Positions 27,201 to 39,100 of a DNA stretch of 64,000 bases are shown piece by piece (within the stretch, counting starts at the first letter, position 1; each line of letters begins with the position of its first letter). The notes beneath the pieces were generated by a model. That model did no database searches, had not been told where the DNA came from, and worked only from the letters and a program-made list of their open reading frames with translations. The position numbers were made by a program, and so were the translations under genes. The DNA is from Sweltsa coloradensis. Its lineage: Eukaryota > Arthropoda > Insecta > Plecoptera > Chloroperlidae. The stretch lies in NCBI GenBank assembly GCA_024449915.1, contig JAMZAV010000051.1:620001-684000 (forward strand). The letters are read 5' to 3'.

Positions 27201-30070
27201 CAGAGTTTTATACTTTTTAGTTGGCGGAGCCATTGCTAATCAACACGCAAAACAAACACTGACGCACTTGTCGGCAACAGCATTTAACACGTTCACGTCT
27301 CGACTTACAGTAGCAGACTAGTGGCAGACGTCAGGCGAACAAAACTCAACTTGTAGAATCTATTCTTAGCTCGTAGCGGCGAGGGGAAGTGGGCCTGCGC
27401 AGAAGACTAGGGAGTGTGAGGGGAGGTGCGGGCGGGCAGGGAGTCAGCTGGCCGGGCAGCATTCCAGCTAGACACAGCACAGAACGATGCAGGCAATATC
27501 TACACGGCGGCAAAGCTTTGACGGCGGTTTGCTGTCTTTGTGATTTCGCGATTGCTTAAAACTGTTTCGAATTATCAGTCAAATTATAATGGATATTTAA
27601 TGACGGGGAAAATTATTTGTTCGAATTACACGTTATCGAAATTTTGATTTAAACACATCCTTTAACATGTATGTTCCCATACTATTGGCCGGGAACTGAG
27701 TTATTCTACGAATTACACAACTTTTCGAATTATGGGTGCTCGAATTAACGGGGTTTAACTGTAATGTGCTCTTAAATGACAACAATAAGTTTCCTCGCGA
27801 TGTTATCTTGAAAAGTAGAACAATGCCAAAAGATACGATAGACCCGAGGCCTACCGCACGAGATAAATACTTCGCGTTCAGAGAAAACTGGATGGATGAA
27901 GTGTTGTTGATTGGCTGAAGATGTCACGGAGTCTCGAAAACGTGGTAAAAGCAATGAAAAACAGCACGGGACCATGAAATTATGGTATTTCTTTATGTTA
28001 CTTGTTCCGTGTGAGGTAAACCAATTTTGGATTCGGATTCGCGAATCTTTTTGCTTGGGATTCGAGATTCGGATTCGAAATTTAAAAATGGATTCGCAAA
28101 CCCCTAGTTCCTTGTTCTTATATTTACATGTTATGTGTTTCATGAGGGCTGTGCCCATTGAGGTTTATTTGGCTGTGAATGTTTTGGTTTTGTTTATGGG
28201 ATTGTTAAGAGAGAGAAGTGATGGTTGTGTGGTTGTGAAGGAAGTTGTTTGCTTGGAGACTGGATTGGATCTACAGATCTGAAACGTTACAGACATACGT
28301 GTTTGGTTTTGATTTTAAATGTTATTATTCTGTGTTTAATAAACTTGTGTCTTATAAATCTACATACGTGTAGTTATTTGCTTTTCCTTTTTAATTAATA
28401 GCCGTGGCAGGAGAGTAGCAATTTATTAAACACATAGAATAATAACACTTAATATCAAAACCAAACACGTATGTCTGTAACGTTTCAGATCCATAGATCC
28501 AATCCAGTCTCCAAGCAAACAACTTCCTTGACAACCACACAACCATCACTTCTCTCTCTAACAATCCCATAGACAAAACCAAAACATTCACAGCCAAACA
28601 AACCTCAATGGGTACAGCCCTCATGAAACACATAACATGTAAATACAAGAACAAGGAACAGGTTATAACAAACATGGAACAAATACAAAGAAAGAAATCA
28701 AAACGAAACAGCAGTAAGCATCTATGGGACAGCACAAGGTCAAGGTTCTAAAATATTATCTCAGTGTTCAATTTCTTCTGTGCATTTTTTCGCAGACAAC
28801 TCGACTATGCCTAACTTAGGCCTAGATACAACCCTGGAATCATAAATGTCCAATCCTTAGGGCCACCAAAATTTCGCGAGGCGCAAATTCGCAAAATGTA
28901 GTAAAAACTTGTTTTCGAGTAATTTTTGAGGTTATGAAGTGACTGAATGGTTTCTGAACTATTATCTATTCGCTAATTGGTGCATATTACCTTTTTCCGC
29001 GAATTCTGGAACTATTCTTATGAATATTTTGCGAATTTGAGATGAAATTTGTTAATGTCCCGCATATTTGTAACCAAAACAAAAAATCCGAGGCCTAAAA
29101 TAAAAAATTTTTAGGCCTAGAACAAAGTTTTACGTAAAATTTCCAAAGAGTTACAAAATCAAAGATACAAATATTTTCCAGTGCCTTCTTCATGCTCAAT
29201 TGCACCGCCATCTTGTGGTACTGTGTGTGACGTCACATCCGTAGACACACTAGCCACACCCACACTCGAGCAGCTGTTGATGTGTGTAAACCTGTGCATC
29301 AATTTCTACGTCATGCCTAAGGTTGTGACTGTATTCGACCGATTAACGTGTAAATGGTTTTTATTAGGGGTGTGCGAGTCCTGATTTTTGAATTCGAGTT
29401 GAGTCCGAGTTCTAAAAATTACTCGATTTCGAGTCCAATTCGAGTCCGAGTCTTAAGTAGGAGTACACAGTACCTTCCGCAAATGTTGATACAAACATTA
29501 TATAGGGAACCTAAGTTTTGAAGGCGAGAAGGAAATTGGTTCTCTCTGGTCTCAGCGCCCATAAGAATTAGCATGGTACGAAAATGTAACTCGCCGTATC
29601 TTTTGACTTGCGCAAAAGAAATCTTAACCAATAACATCACAAGATGCATAATTTTGTGAGGAAGATGATGGCATTCTACTTTGCTTGATGACGCTTTCTA
29701 AATTCAAACTATTATGAGTTAAATGGACCCATGTTTGCGCGCTATTGCAAATGTACTCTTACTGAGCGGCAACCTAAGCGAGACGCAGCCACGTTGTGTG
29801 CAGCTGTGGCATCCTCGCATACCACGCGCCTGTCCATAGTTGCTAAATGTACTTCGCATTCAAGATTTTGTTGGCACATTAAAGGATATTTTATTAGTAA
29901 TGTATAGAGGTAATGAGAAATGGTGATATAAAAACCCAAATTTCGTTTTAATAAACCCAAATTTCGCGTTTTTCGCAATTTCATTTAAATTGTCAAAAAC
30001 GTACCTAAAAAAAAAAAAAAAATCATCTAGGCCCTAACAAAATTATTATTGTTATTATTATTATTATTTT

Positions 30071-30116
<46 letters not shown>

Positions 30117-33100
30117 AGGAGCCCTTTAGTAGGGATGACATCGATTCCAATAGGAATAATCGATCATTGTGACCCAAAAATCTATTCAGAATCGACTCCC
30201 AAGACAAAAATAAATATTTATACGCACCATTATTTTGGTGGACTATTGCCGCGGAATCATTGATACGCGCCGTTATTTTGGCGGTCTATTTTTGTGGAGC
30301 CCGTGACGTGACGAAACGATGTATCGCCTGCCACGCGTGTAATGTTCGGTCTGGACCGGCACCTCCACCATCCCCCCACATTTTGAGCACTAAAATGTTT
30401 AATTTCACGAGTTAATTTGCATGTTGACCAGTTTTATACAATTTCGTTCGTTATTTCGCGCTATACGAGATTTCGCGAAATTTGCGTTTTCAAAATGTGG
30501 TTTTTCCATCTCTAAATGATGTAATTCTTCGACAATATTACATTTTAGGCAATAAAATGGGTACAGTAAGAACTCTCTTATCCGATCTCCGCTTATCCGA
30601 TGTACCGTGTTAACCGAGCCGCAAAAAAAAAAGTTTTAAATACGTAAATAAAGCATAAAAATAATTACAGACGCCGCGCCGCACTTTTGTAAATGTACTC
30701 GCATACATTTGTAGGCATGCCTTACGAGTGAGTGCAAAGAAGATAGATCGGCGATATATCTCGACTTTCGAGCAGTGTGCATCAGTGTCACTGAGCATAT
30801 AGAGTTCAGTGGTCAGTGTGCGTCGGGCGCATCGCCGGTAAGCGTCAGTGTCACTGAGCATATAGAGGTCAGTGTGCATCGCGCGCCTGCGCGTGCACAT
30901 ACGATCCAACCATCTCACACACAGCTGTTCAAAGATGGTCGTTGTGGAACTAGATGCAATCATGTTTCAACCGATTCACGAAATTCGTAATCACGACGCA
31001 TTGAATTGTTATTCCTGGGCTTATCTTATTTCTTTCCCAGACTTATCTTGCGTCGAGAGCTTCAGCGCGGGCATAGTAGTGAGAGGTTTTCCCACATGAG
31101 AAAGAGAGCTAGGCCTAAGCCTATGTTTGCATTGTAGGCCTAGGCCTACTGCGTCGAGTTTAGGCCTAGACATACGTTTTTATTACAACATGTAGGCCTA
31201 ATTGTGTACGTGTGTTTGTGAGCTTGATTTACAAGCTATTAAATCATTTAGTATACCCTGTATGAAGTGTATCGTGTGTATTTTATGTTCCTTGATCCAT
31301 TACAAGTGTCATATATCATTTTACCACATCAGGCTATGCTATGAGAGCAAATAAACAAATGAACCGCGCCATCCGAGTTTTTCGCAAATCCGAGGTGCCC
31401 CCGGTCTCATCCAACTCGGATAAGAGAGTTCTTACTGTATTTGAAAAAATTCGCAAATTTCGTTATCACCATTTTTCACTACCTCTAGTAATGTATAATC
31501 TAGTACAACCCAGTGACCTCACAGTAGCCACAAAGCAAGTCGGATACCAAATGTTATGCTGATGCCACGGACAAAATGGTTTTACGTGCTTTTTCATGAG
31601 CAGTTTGGAAGGTTTGGCAACAGTGTAAATGTAGAGTTCACTTCAACTCAAAACAAATGTCATTAATATTTGTGATAGAGCAGAGTTATGTATATCCACG
31701 CAAAGAGGAAAGATTATAGTTTCTTACAGTATGAATATAATTCCGGTCCGTGGTCGGGTTCTCGCGCTATCACTTACGAAACATTTAGCACGAGTTAATC
31801 GCCTATACCACGCTGACCGGAGAGAACCGGACAACGCCCACTTAGGTTCCCTATTGACATATTTTTATTATTTGTGCCAAAAAAGGTCAAAACTTCAAAG
31901 AAGAATACAAATTTGTATCAAAAGACTGAGGTTACTATTATGACTAATCAGAGTTGGCAAGGTAGTGCCAAAAATAGATAACGTAAAAAAAAATTGAGGC
32001 TCGATTTCGAATCCCAAATACTCGAGTTCGAGTCGAATCCCAAATAAGGCCTACCCGACTCGACTCGAAATTTCGTGTACTCGCACACCCATAGTTTTTA
32101 TATTTTTGATCAAAATAAAGGAATATAAGACTGTGGGCTAAGCTCGAGAAAACCAGGCTTTGACGCAGAACCCAGAGGTAAAGTCAGGATCACTTGGAAG
32201 CTCTATCATTTGTCTATCGGGTTGTGGTTTGCTCCAAAATGTTAAGTAAGAATGTGTCATAGTTGGTATCAAGGCACATTTTCCAAATACTGCTCACTTT
32301 TCTTATTAACTGACCGTAAATATGACACCAGTAATTTCCCAATTTTGTGTAAGAGATAATTATTTGAAATTTCAAAATCGGCTTTGATAGAGACACGCAC
32401 TCATCCTTTGTGAACAGCCTCCCATAAATACAGATTTTTTGGATGAAAATTAAAGGTAAAAAAGCGGTACGTTCTGTATGTGAAATTAGCTGGATTTGAC
32501 GATCGAGCGGTTTTTTAAAGCGGCATTTAACATTGTAAAAAAGTTGGCCCGAGCTTGGCAAACAGTCTTAATGTGCAAACACTGTAATATTTGCGTTGAT
32601 TTGGTGAGAAAAGACCACCAACCACTGAACCACATAGCTAGGCCTAGACCTCAGCTTATAGCCTTGCCAAGTAGGTAGATTCTCATCCTCAGCTCAACCT
32701 TATATTGTAGGCCTAGGCCTACCTAGCAATGCTTTTCATTCTAGGCCTTGGCCTAACCTTGTTGTAGTCTGCAAGGCCAAGGCCTGCAACCTCATTGCAA
32801 GCGTAGGTCTAGCCTAGCCTGGGCCTAGATTCTTGGCCTAACCTTGTCTAGGCGTTAGGCCTACTCCAAACTCATTTTAGTCCCACTAAGTTATCCTGAC
32901 TAGGCAACTTCATTTTAGTCCCTAGGGCTAATCAAGCGCTGAACCCGTTCCTAAAATCCTAAAAATCCAGGTGGCAATTGATGATATTGTTGGCATTTTT
33001 CATGATATTTGAATTTTTAGTGATGTAATTTCCTTGATTTGACGATTTATGACCCGAAATCTACCATTTTAAATGACGAAATATTAGTTTTTTATTTGCC

Positions 33101-36100
33101 ATAATTCTGTGGCCCTGCCAATCCTGTGTTGTTTTCTGAAGATGGCCTAAGCTAGGCCCTAAACCTGCCCGATACCCTAGGCCTAGGATTCAGGCCCCAG
33201 TCGTATTTGAATTGCTTAGAGCTATGTTTACTGTTCAGGGTATTTGTTCTCAAAATTTAGACAATTCAACGATTTTCATACGGTTAACTTAACGTTTAAC
33301 AACTTTAACTCAGTGCCTCGGACATCGCGAAGGCCCAGCCTGTCTACTCTTTTATTGTGCTGGAAACACATCTTATGCAAGAAACAATGTGTAGGTCTAT
33401 TGAAATCAAAAGACATTCCTTTATCTTTATTAACACGCGAATGAGATGCGCGTCTGCTCGGCAGTCCGGGCTAGTGAAGGAACCTATATGACTGTCAAGG
33501 CTACACTGTCCTTTCGGATGGGACGTAAAGCCGTTGGTCCTTGGTACTTTTCGAAAGGGGCAGGCTACGTGCCGGTACCGGGTTTCCCCTTCTCCCTTCT
33601 ATTCACCCTTCATCCATCACCACTCATCGTCTCGAATTGTCTTCGTGCATTAATATGAGACGTTAAGCAATACAAATCAATCTTCTAAAGTTAAGGAAGT
33701 TTCAAATTGAGAATGTTTGCACAACCCTAGTACTATGGTCTACCTCAGGGTTACCGTTTTTATGGATTTTATCCATTTTAACGGATTTTGAGGGTGCAAA
33801 ACGGATCAACGGATATTATGGTCAATTTACGGATATTTTGTTAATCTTATTTTCCAAGCTTATTTTCGTAAATTTGAATCTGCGCGGACTAATTTGCATT
33901 GAAAATATTGAAGGCAGTGAGGTATGTGCACAGTGCAGTATCTACAACGACTGGAAATTGCTGGATATGAACTCCCATTGGCCGAGGCAACCGACGAATC
34001 AAAGATGTGTCCCAGTCATTGTCCTGCTAGAGTAGCAATAAGTGACTAAGATGGGAAAATGGTGGCTGTGAATTAATTTCGTTATGTATTTGTTGTTCAA
34101 GTTTGGATTAATGATATTGTTACTTGTAAACGTGATTGAACATTGAGAAAATTCAAATGTTTATGATTAAAAAGTTAATAGGAAGTTCTACAATGTTATT
34201 TATGGGCCTAGGTCAAAATCTTTAGTGCATCATTCATCAGGCCTAGGCCTGGCCTATTTTAACTAGGACCTAGAGCAGAAATGATGATTTCAAGTTTAAA
34301 AAATGAATTTTTCTGTAGAAGATACACAATTGTATGCATTTTAGTCACATTTGAAGCAATCACAGGCGTTTTTGGTACATATATATTCAAGTCTGCAAGG
34401 TAGGACTAGGCTATTTTGTATTTTATGATTAGGGGTCCAGGAAAGATATTTTTTGGATTGACAAATTATGCTCTTTGAAATTCAAATTGTGCTTTATTTT
34501 GCGTTTTCATTTTTTGCTATTTTTCACCAAAATACGCATTTTTGAGACATTTTAATTTAGTGATGACGAGGGGAAACCGGTTCCGACTTTTCAACAGTCC
34601 ACGTCCCCTCCCCCCCCCCCCCCCAAAAAAAAAAAAATATTTTTTTATTTTTACAAAGTGATGTTAAAATTTGTAACAAGTAATTGATAATGAAAATTCG
34701 AATTTTTGAGCGAGCGTAGCGAGCGTCTCCACTTGACTCTTATGGCTCGAATGTCTGTTTTTTTTTGTTTTTTTTCTGTTACTGCTTCGATACAGGTCGC
34801 ACCGTTTCTCTGATCGACCTGAAATTTTGCACACATGTACATACCACCTAGGCGGGTTGCTGTATAGTTTTTGAACAAAATCCGATCATTGGTTATAAAA
34901 AATAAAAAATAAAATAAAAAAAATAAAAATGTACCGATCGTTATGAAATTTTGCAGGGTCAATAAGTACAACATTCTCTCCTATTTTCCAAATTTTCAGC
35001 TAAATCGGTCAAGACCTTAAAGACTTATTGCTAATCATAATTCGAAAAATGATGTTAAAAAATGAAGGAGGCAGTGGAGATACAAAGATACACTTTAGAA
35101 GGCATGACGTGAATTAGTACAATGCAAAGATGTTGGAATAGTAAAGTGTACAAATAATGTCAATATCCAGGTAGGCCTACACTGTGTGGTGGGCCTTATG
35201 GGAATGTCGTACTCGGGTCATGTTGCACGTACCGGTGCTCGCTCAACAACGCGTCCAACTGAGCGTTTTCCTAGTTTATTTCTTTTTTGTACGTAACTAC
35301 GTAACAGCACCTTCTTTTCTCACAGATTGTGAAGTTATTCAGCTATGCTAGGCCCATCCCACTCCAGATTGCACAATAGGCTATGGGTTGTTCAAGGACG
35401 TGCGCATTGTTTGAACTTTGAAGAATGCTTTTTAAGGGCACTTTTTGACCTGCTGATTGTAAATCGTAACTTTAAAAAAAAGATTTTTTTTGTTTTTAAT
35501 TCGTTTTTTCCCGTTTTTTTTTTTTAGAACCGGTTCCGGGGCGGAGAAACTGGTTCGGACTTTTTGGACTCGATGTCAACACTATTTTGATTAGCAATGT
35601 AAAATGCTTTTTTTTCATTAAAAAATAGGCCTAGCAACACCGAAAAAACTGTCAATATGTCCGTATTTTTGGAAAATCGTAAGTCCATGAATTTTTGGCG
35701 TGTTTTTATCGGAAATAGTACTGATGAAATGATAAATTTCGCTGATTGGGCAGTAAAAACAGTAAAAAGCATTTTATTTCGCGTTTTCATCAATAAATGG
35801 AATATTTCGCGTTTTGGTGCGGTTTCAAATTGCATTTTTTTGGTGTCATAGGCCATGGGATCTTATGACAAACACGTTTCAGGTATTTTAAAGCTTTTTC
35901 ATTTTTTCGCCGATTGCGAAATCCCTGGATCCCTAGTTATGATGGTAAAAATGGAAATATTGCCATTTTAGCCTTGCATCAAAGAAATTGATATTTTTTG
36001 TTCTTTTCACGGATATTTGCGGATATTTCACGTCCTCTTAACGGATTTTTAAAAAAAGTCAGCGGTAACCCTGGCCTACCTATTTAGCAAAGGGTCGACG

Positions 36101-39100
36101 TGCATTTCTGATCATTTTAAAATTATATTTGCTCTATGTGTTTAATTACTGTCTTTACTCCATCTTCTCTTACGGTCGGTGACCAAGACCGCGTTGGCCG
36201 AAACGTACAACATTGTGTATCTTGTTTTGTAAATATTTATGTTAACCAGCCAGTTTCACGCAGCTGCCCATCTCGTTTAAGGTAAGCTGTTGGTCTCCTT
36301 TCTTCTTTCCCCAACCACAAACATTAATTCCATCTATGTTATTTTTCCAGAACGTGAAGAGAACGTTAAGTCTGACGTCTTCCATGCGTACATGGCTCTG
36401 TTGAAGCAGACATCGAAGCAGATGGCTTCTGTGCCAGCCAATCGTGATGCCGACAGTATGGATGAAGAGGGAGCAGGGTTTTATCTGCATTCACAGGTAT
36501 GTGTCTGAATCCATTAGAAAAAATGTGTGTCAACAGTAGACCTTTTGCTCACTTTTTCATATTTTTTTATATGCCACTTCACTGACTCTTTTTAACTGAA
36601 GATTGTTGAAAAGCCACTTATGTAAGGTTACTCATTATATTTTTATAATTTTTTGTAATAATTTCCTCGATTCAAACTATTAATTAAACGTGTCAGGGTA
36701 ATGTTGGCCTACCCAAATAATTGGATAAAAACAAAAGTACTTGGGGATTTGCAAACAATTGCAAGTAGACTCCAAGCTAGGCCTAGTCCTTGTATTAATA
36801 TAATTGTAGGTTGGTCTCTAATCTATATTTTTGGTGTCAAATAAAGCAAAATAAACATAAAGGCCTATATACAAAAATAATCCCTACAAAATTGTACTCT
36901 ATTGTTTGTTGCAGATACCTACGTTGGTGCCTGCAGTCCAGGCTTTGATGAAAGAAAAGAGTATCAAGACTCGACAGGATTGTTTTATGCTGCTGCGCGA
37001 GCTAATCCTGGTATCTCCGGGGGCACTTGCCAACCACATGCCGGGACTCATTCCCGGAATTCAATATTCACTGGGGTAAGTTGTAAATGTGTCTGACAAT
37101 GTTGGTTTTGTTTTTTTTTTTTTTTTGGGGGGGGGGGGGACAGTTATCGTGTGACAGCGTGCTCTGTCCAGCGCATATGACCGCTCATCCCCGCACGCTA
37201 CAGAGTGTTAGCTCCAGTTATCGTGTGACACCATAATTTGTGATTTATGATTGTGCTAATTGTTAGTTAGTTTTATTTGTTTATTGCATTTAATTGTCAT
37301 CCACATACTTTTTCAGCCACGTGGAGAGAAATATCCAGCTTAGTAGAATGTATTTAATACTTGTTAAGTTGTACCTTTAATAATGCCCTCGTGTTCGTAA
37401 ATTTGTAAATAAACTTGCACTCTTTTCAGAATACAATTTTGTAGGGATGACATCGGGTAGTAAAATTCAAAACCGGTTAGTCGGTTACAGCACTCAAATT
37501 ACACGGGTACCCGGATCCAGTTACGTCACGATGTGTGGAAACGCTTTTTCCTACTACAAGTTTGTTTGAAGGTCATACCGACTGACTAGGTTTCCGTCGG
37601 TGGAAACTTTTTCAATAATCGTACACAAATAAAGATTGGCGTTGATAACCAGGCAATGATCTTCATTACATCAAAGATACGATTAACAATTACACTGTAC
37701 AGGCAGTGTAACTGGTCCTAGGTATGCCTAGGCCTACGCGCAGAAAGCAGGGAAAAGCACGCATCGCATGTGGGAAAATCTCTCACTACTATCGTCTGCA
37801 CTGAAGCTGTCGTCGTAAGATAAGCCTGGGAAAAAGGAAAATAAGCCCAGGCCCAGGAATAACAATCCTGTGCGTCGTAATCAGGGGCGGCTCGCGTATA
37901 GGTGCACAGGTGCACGCGCACCCCCAAATATCTGCGCGAACTAAATTCCAAATTTAAGTTTCGAAGCAAATCTCGTAATATTCCCAATAAATCGTTGGAT
38001 TGTTTGCATGGATATTTTGGCCGGCCCAAAGCAAGGCATATTCGGCAGGAGTCATTCTTCAGTAGGTAAGTGCTGCCACCGGAGGGAAACTCGCTCTCCG
38101 AATGTGAGTACAGTTTTACATCGTTTTCTACGGTCGGATGGCAGAACGAGCCCGCGGGCCATCTTTTGAAATCACGTCTGAAATAGCTTGGGAGATCGCT
38201 CAAGCGACTGGGTCAAAACCAGTTACAGTAAGATCCCTCTTATCCGATCTCCTCTTATCCGATATTCCGTGTTAACCGAGCCGCCCCCAAAAAAAAAAAA
38301 AAAAAAAAATTAAAGTTTTAAATACGTAAATAAAACATAAAATAATTACAGACGCCGCGCCGCACTTTTTTAAATGTACTCGCATACATTTGTAGGCATG
38401 CCTTACGAGTAGGGATGACATCGGGTAACCCGGTTCCAGAAATTACCCGGAGCCGATTTTAAGATCCGGGTATATTTCGCGGCCGTTTATAGACTAATTC
38501 ACCAGTTTAAATTACGCGCTACGTGGTTGCGGTCTTTCCCGCGGAGCGTGCCCGCTGCCTAAAGAGTAATTGGAGTTGACGACAGAGCGCGTTGTAAGCT
38601 ATCACGTGCTTCCGTCCGTCTCGGCGAGTCGCGCCCATGCCACGAGTGAGTGCAAGAGAGAAAGATGCGGCAATAAATCTTGGACACCGCCGTCTGCGCA
38701 GTACGAGATGCGCGTACGATCCAACCAACTCACACTCACAGCTGACTGACAAAGATGGTTGGGTGTAGAAGTAGAATTCGCAATGCAATCATCTTTCAAC
38801 CGATTCACGAAATTCGTTATCACGACGCATAGGATTGTTATTCCTGGGCTTATGTTCTTTCTTTCCCAGGCTTATCTTGCGACGAGAGCTTCAGCGCGGG
38901 ATATAGTAGTGAGAGGTTTTCCCACATGAGAAAGAGAGCTAGGCCTAGGCCTAGCCTAGGCCTATGTTTGCATTGTAGGCCTAGCCTAGGCCTACTGCGT
39001 CGAGTTTAGGCCTAGACATACGTTTTTATTACGACATGTAGGCCTAATTGTGTACGTGTGTTTGTGAGCTTGATTTACAAGCTATTAATTCATTTAGTAT

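Larger units (their letters stand above)
23199..27761 (-). mobile_element. pogo/Tigger DNA transposon, dead, inside F
   Basis: Ends CAGTAGAACCTCGTTAATTC and the inverse GAATTAACGGGGTTTAACTG lie between TA dinucleotides (23197-23198, 27762-27763), the pogo-type signature. AATTCGAAT words repeat inside the ends. The minus-strand transposase is present in three pieces separated by elements X and Y plus one stop or frameshift. Without X and Y the element is about 3.06 kb. Confidence 0.93.
22625..28106. mobile_element. hAT-like element F (TTCGAA-motif family) containing a Tigger transposon
   Basis: 5482 bp from TAGCGGTGTGCGAAGC to TTCGCAAACCCCTA with perfect 8-bp duplication GTTCCTTG (22617-22624, 28107-28114). 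Both ends are dense in TTCGAA / GAATCCGAAT words. Most of its length is the Tigger insertion at 23199-27761; F itself would be roughly 0.9 kb. Confidence 0.9.
22538..28739. repeat. Palindromic element with ~320-bp arms; left arm split by element F
   Basis: The left arm (22538-22624 joined to 28107-28345) reappears inverted at 28420-28739, from GCTGTCCCATAGATGCTT to AATAAACTTG-type sequence near the centre, with only scattered mismatches. The centre is about 75 bp. Element F interrupts the left arm only, so the right arm keeps the uninterrupted site CAAGGAAC. A large inverted repeat of unknown origin. Confidence 0.85.
29365..32093. mobile_element. hAT-like element G (GAGTC/ACTCGA-motif family) with nested E1
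   Basis: 2729 bp from TAGGGGTGTGCGAGTC to ACTCGCACACCCATA with a perfect 8-bp duplication GTTTTTAT (29357-29364, 32094-32101). The left end is rich in TTCGAGT / GAGTCCGAGT, the right in ACTCGACTCG. It contains the MITE E1 and, near 30130, a stray TAGGGATGACATCGATTCC end of another element. Confidence 0.88.
33746..36073. mobile_element. TIR element N (ACGGAT-motif family) containing H6
   Basis: 2328 bp from CAGGGTTACCG to CGGTAACCCTG, with 8-bp duplication GTCTACCT / GCCTACCT (one mismatch). ACGGATATT / AACGGATTT words repeat inside both ends. It holds the Helentron-like H6 and a C-run/A-run tract. No transposase recognised. Confidence 0.78.
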
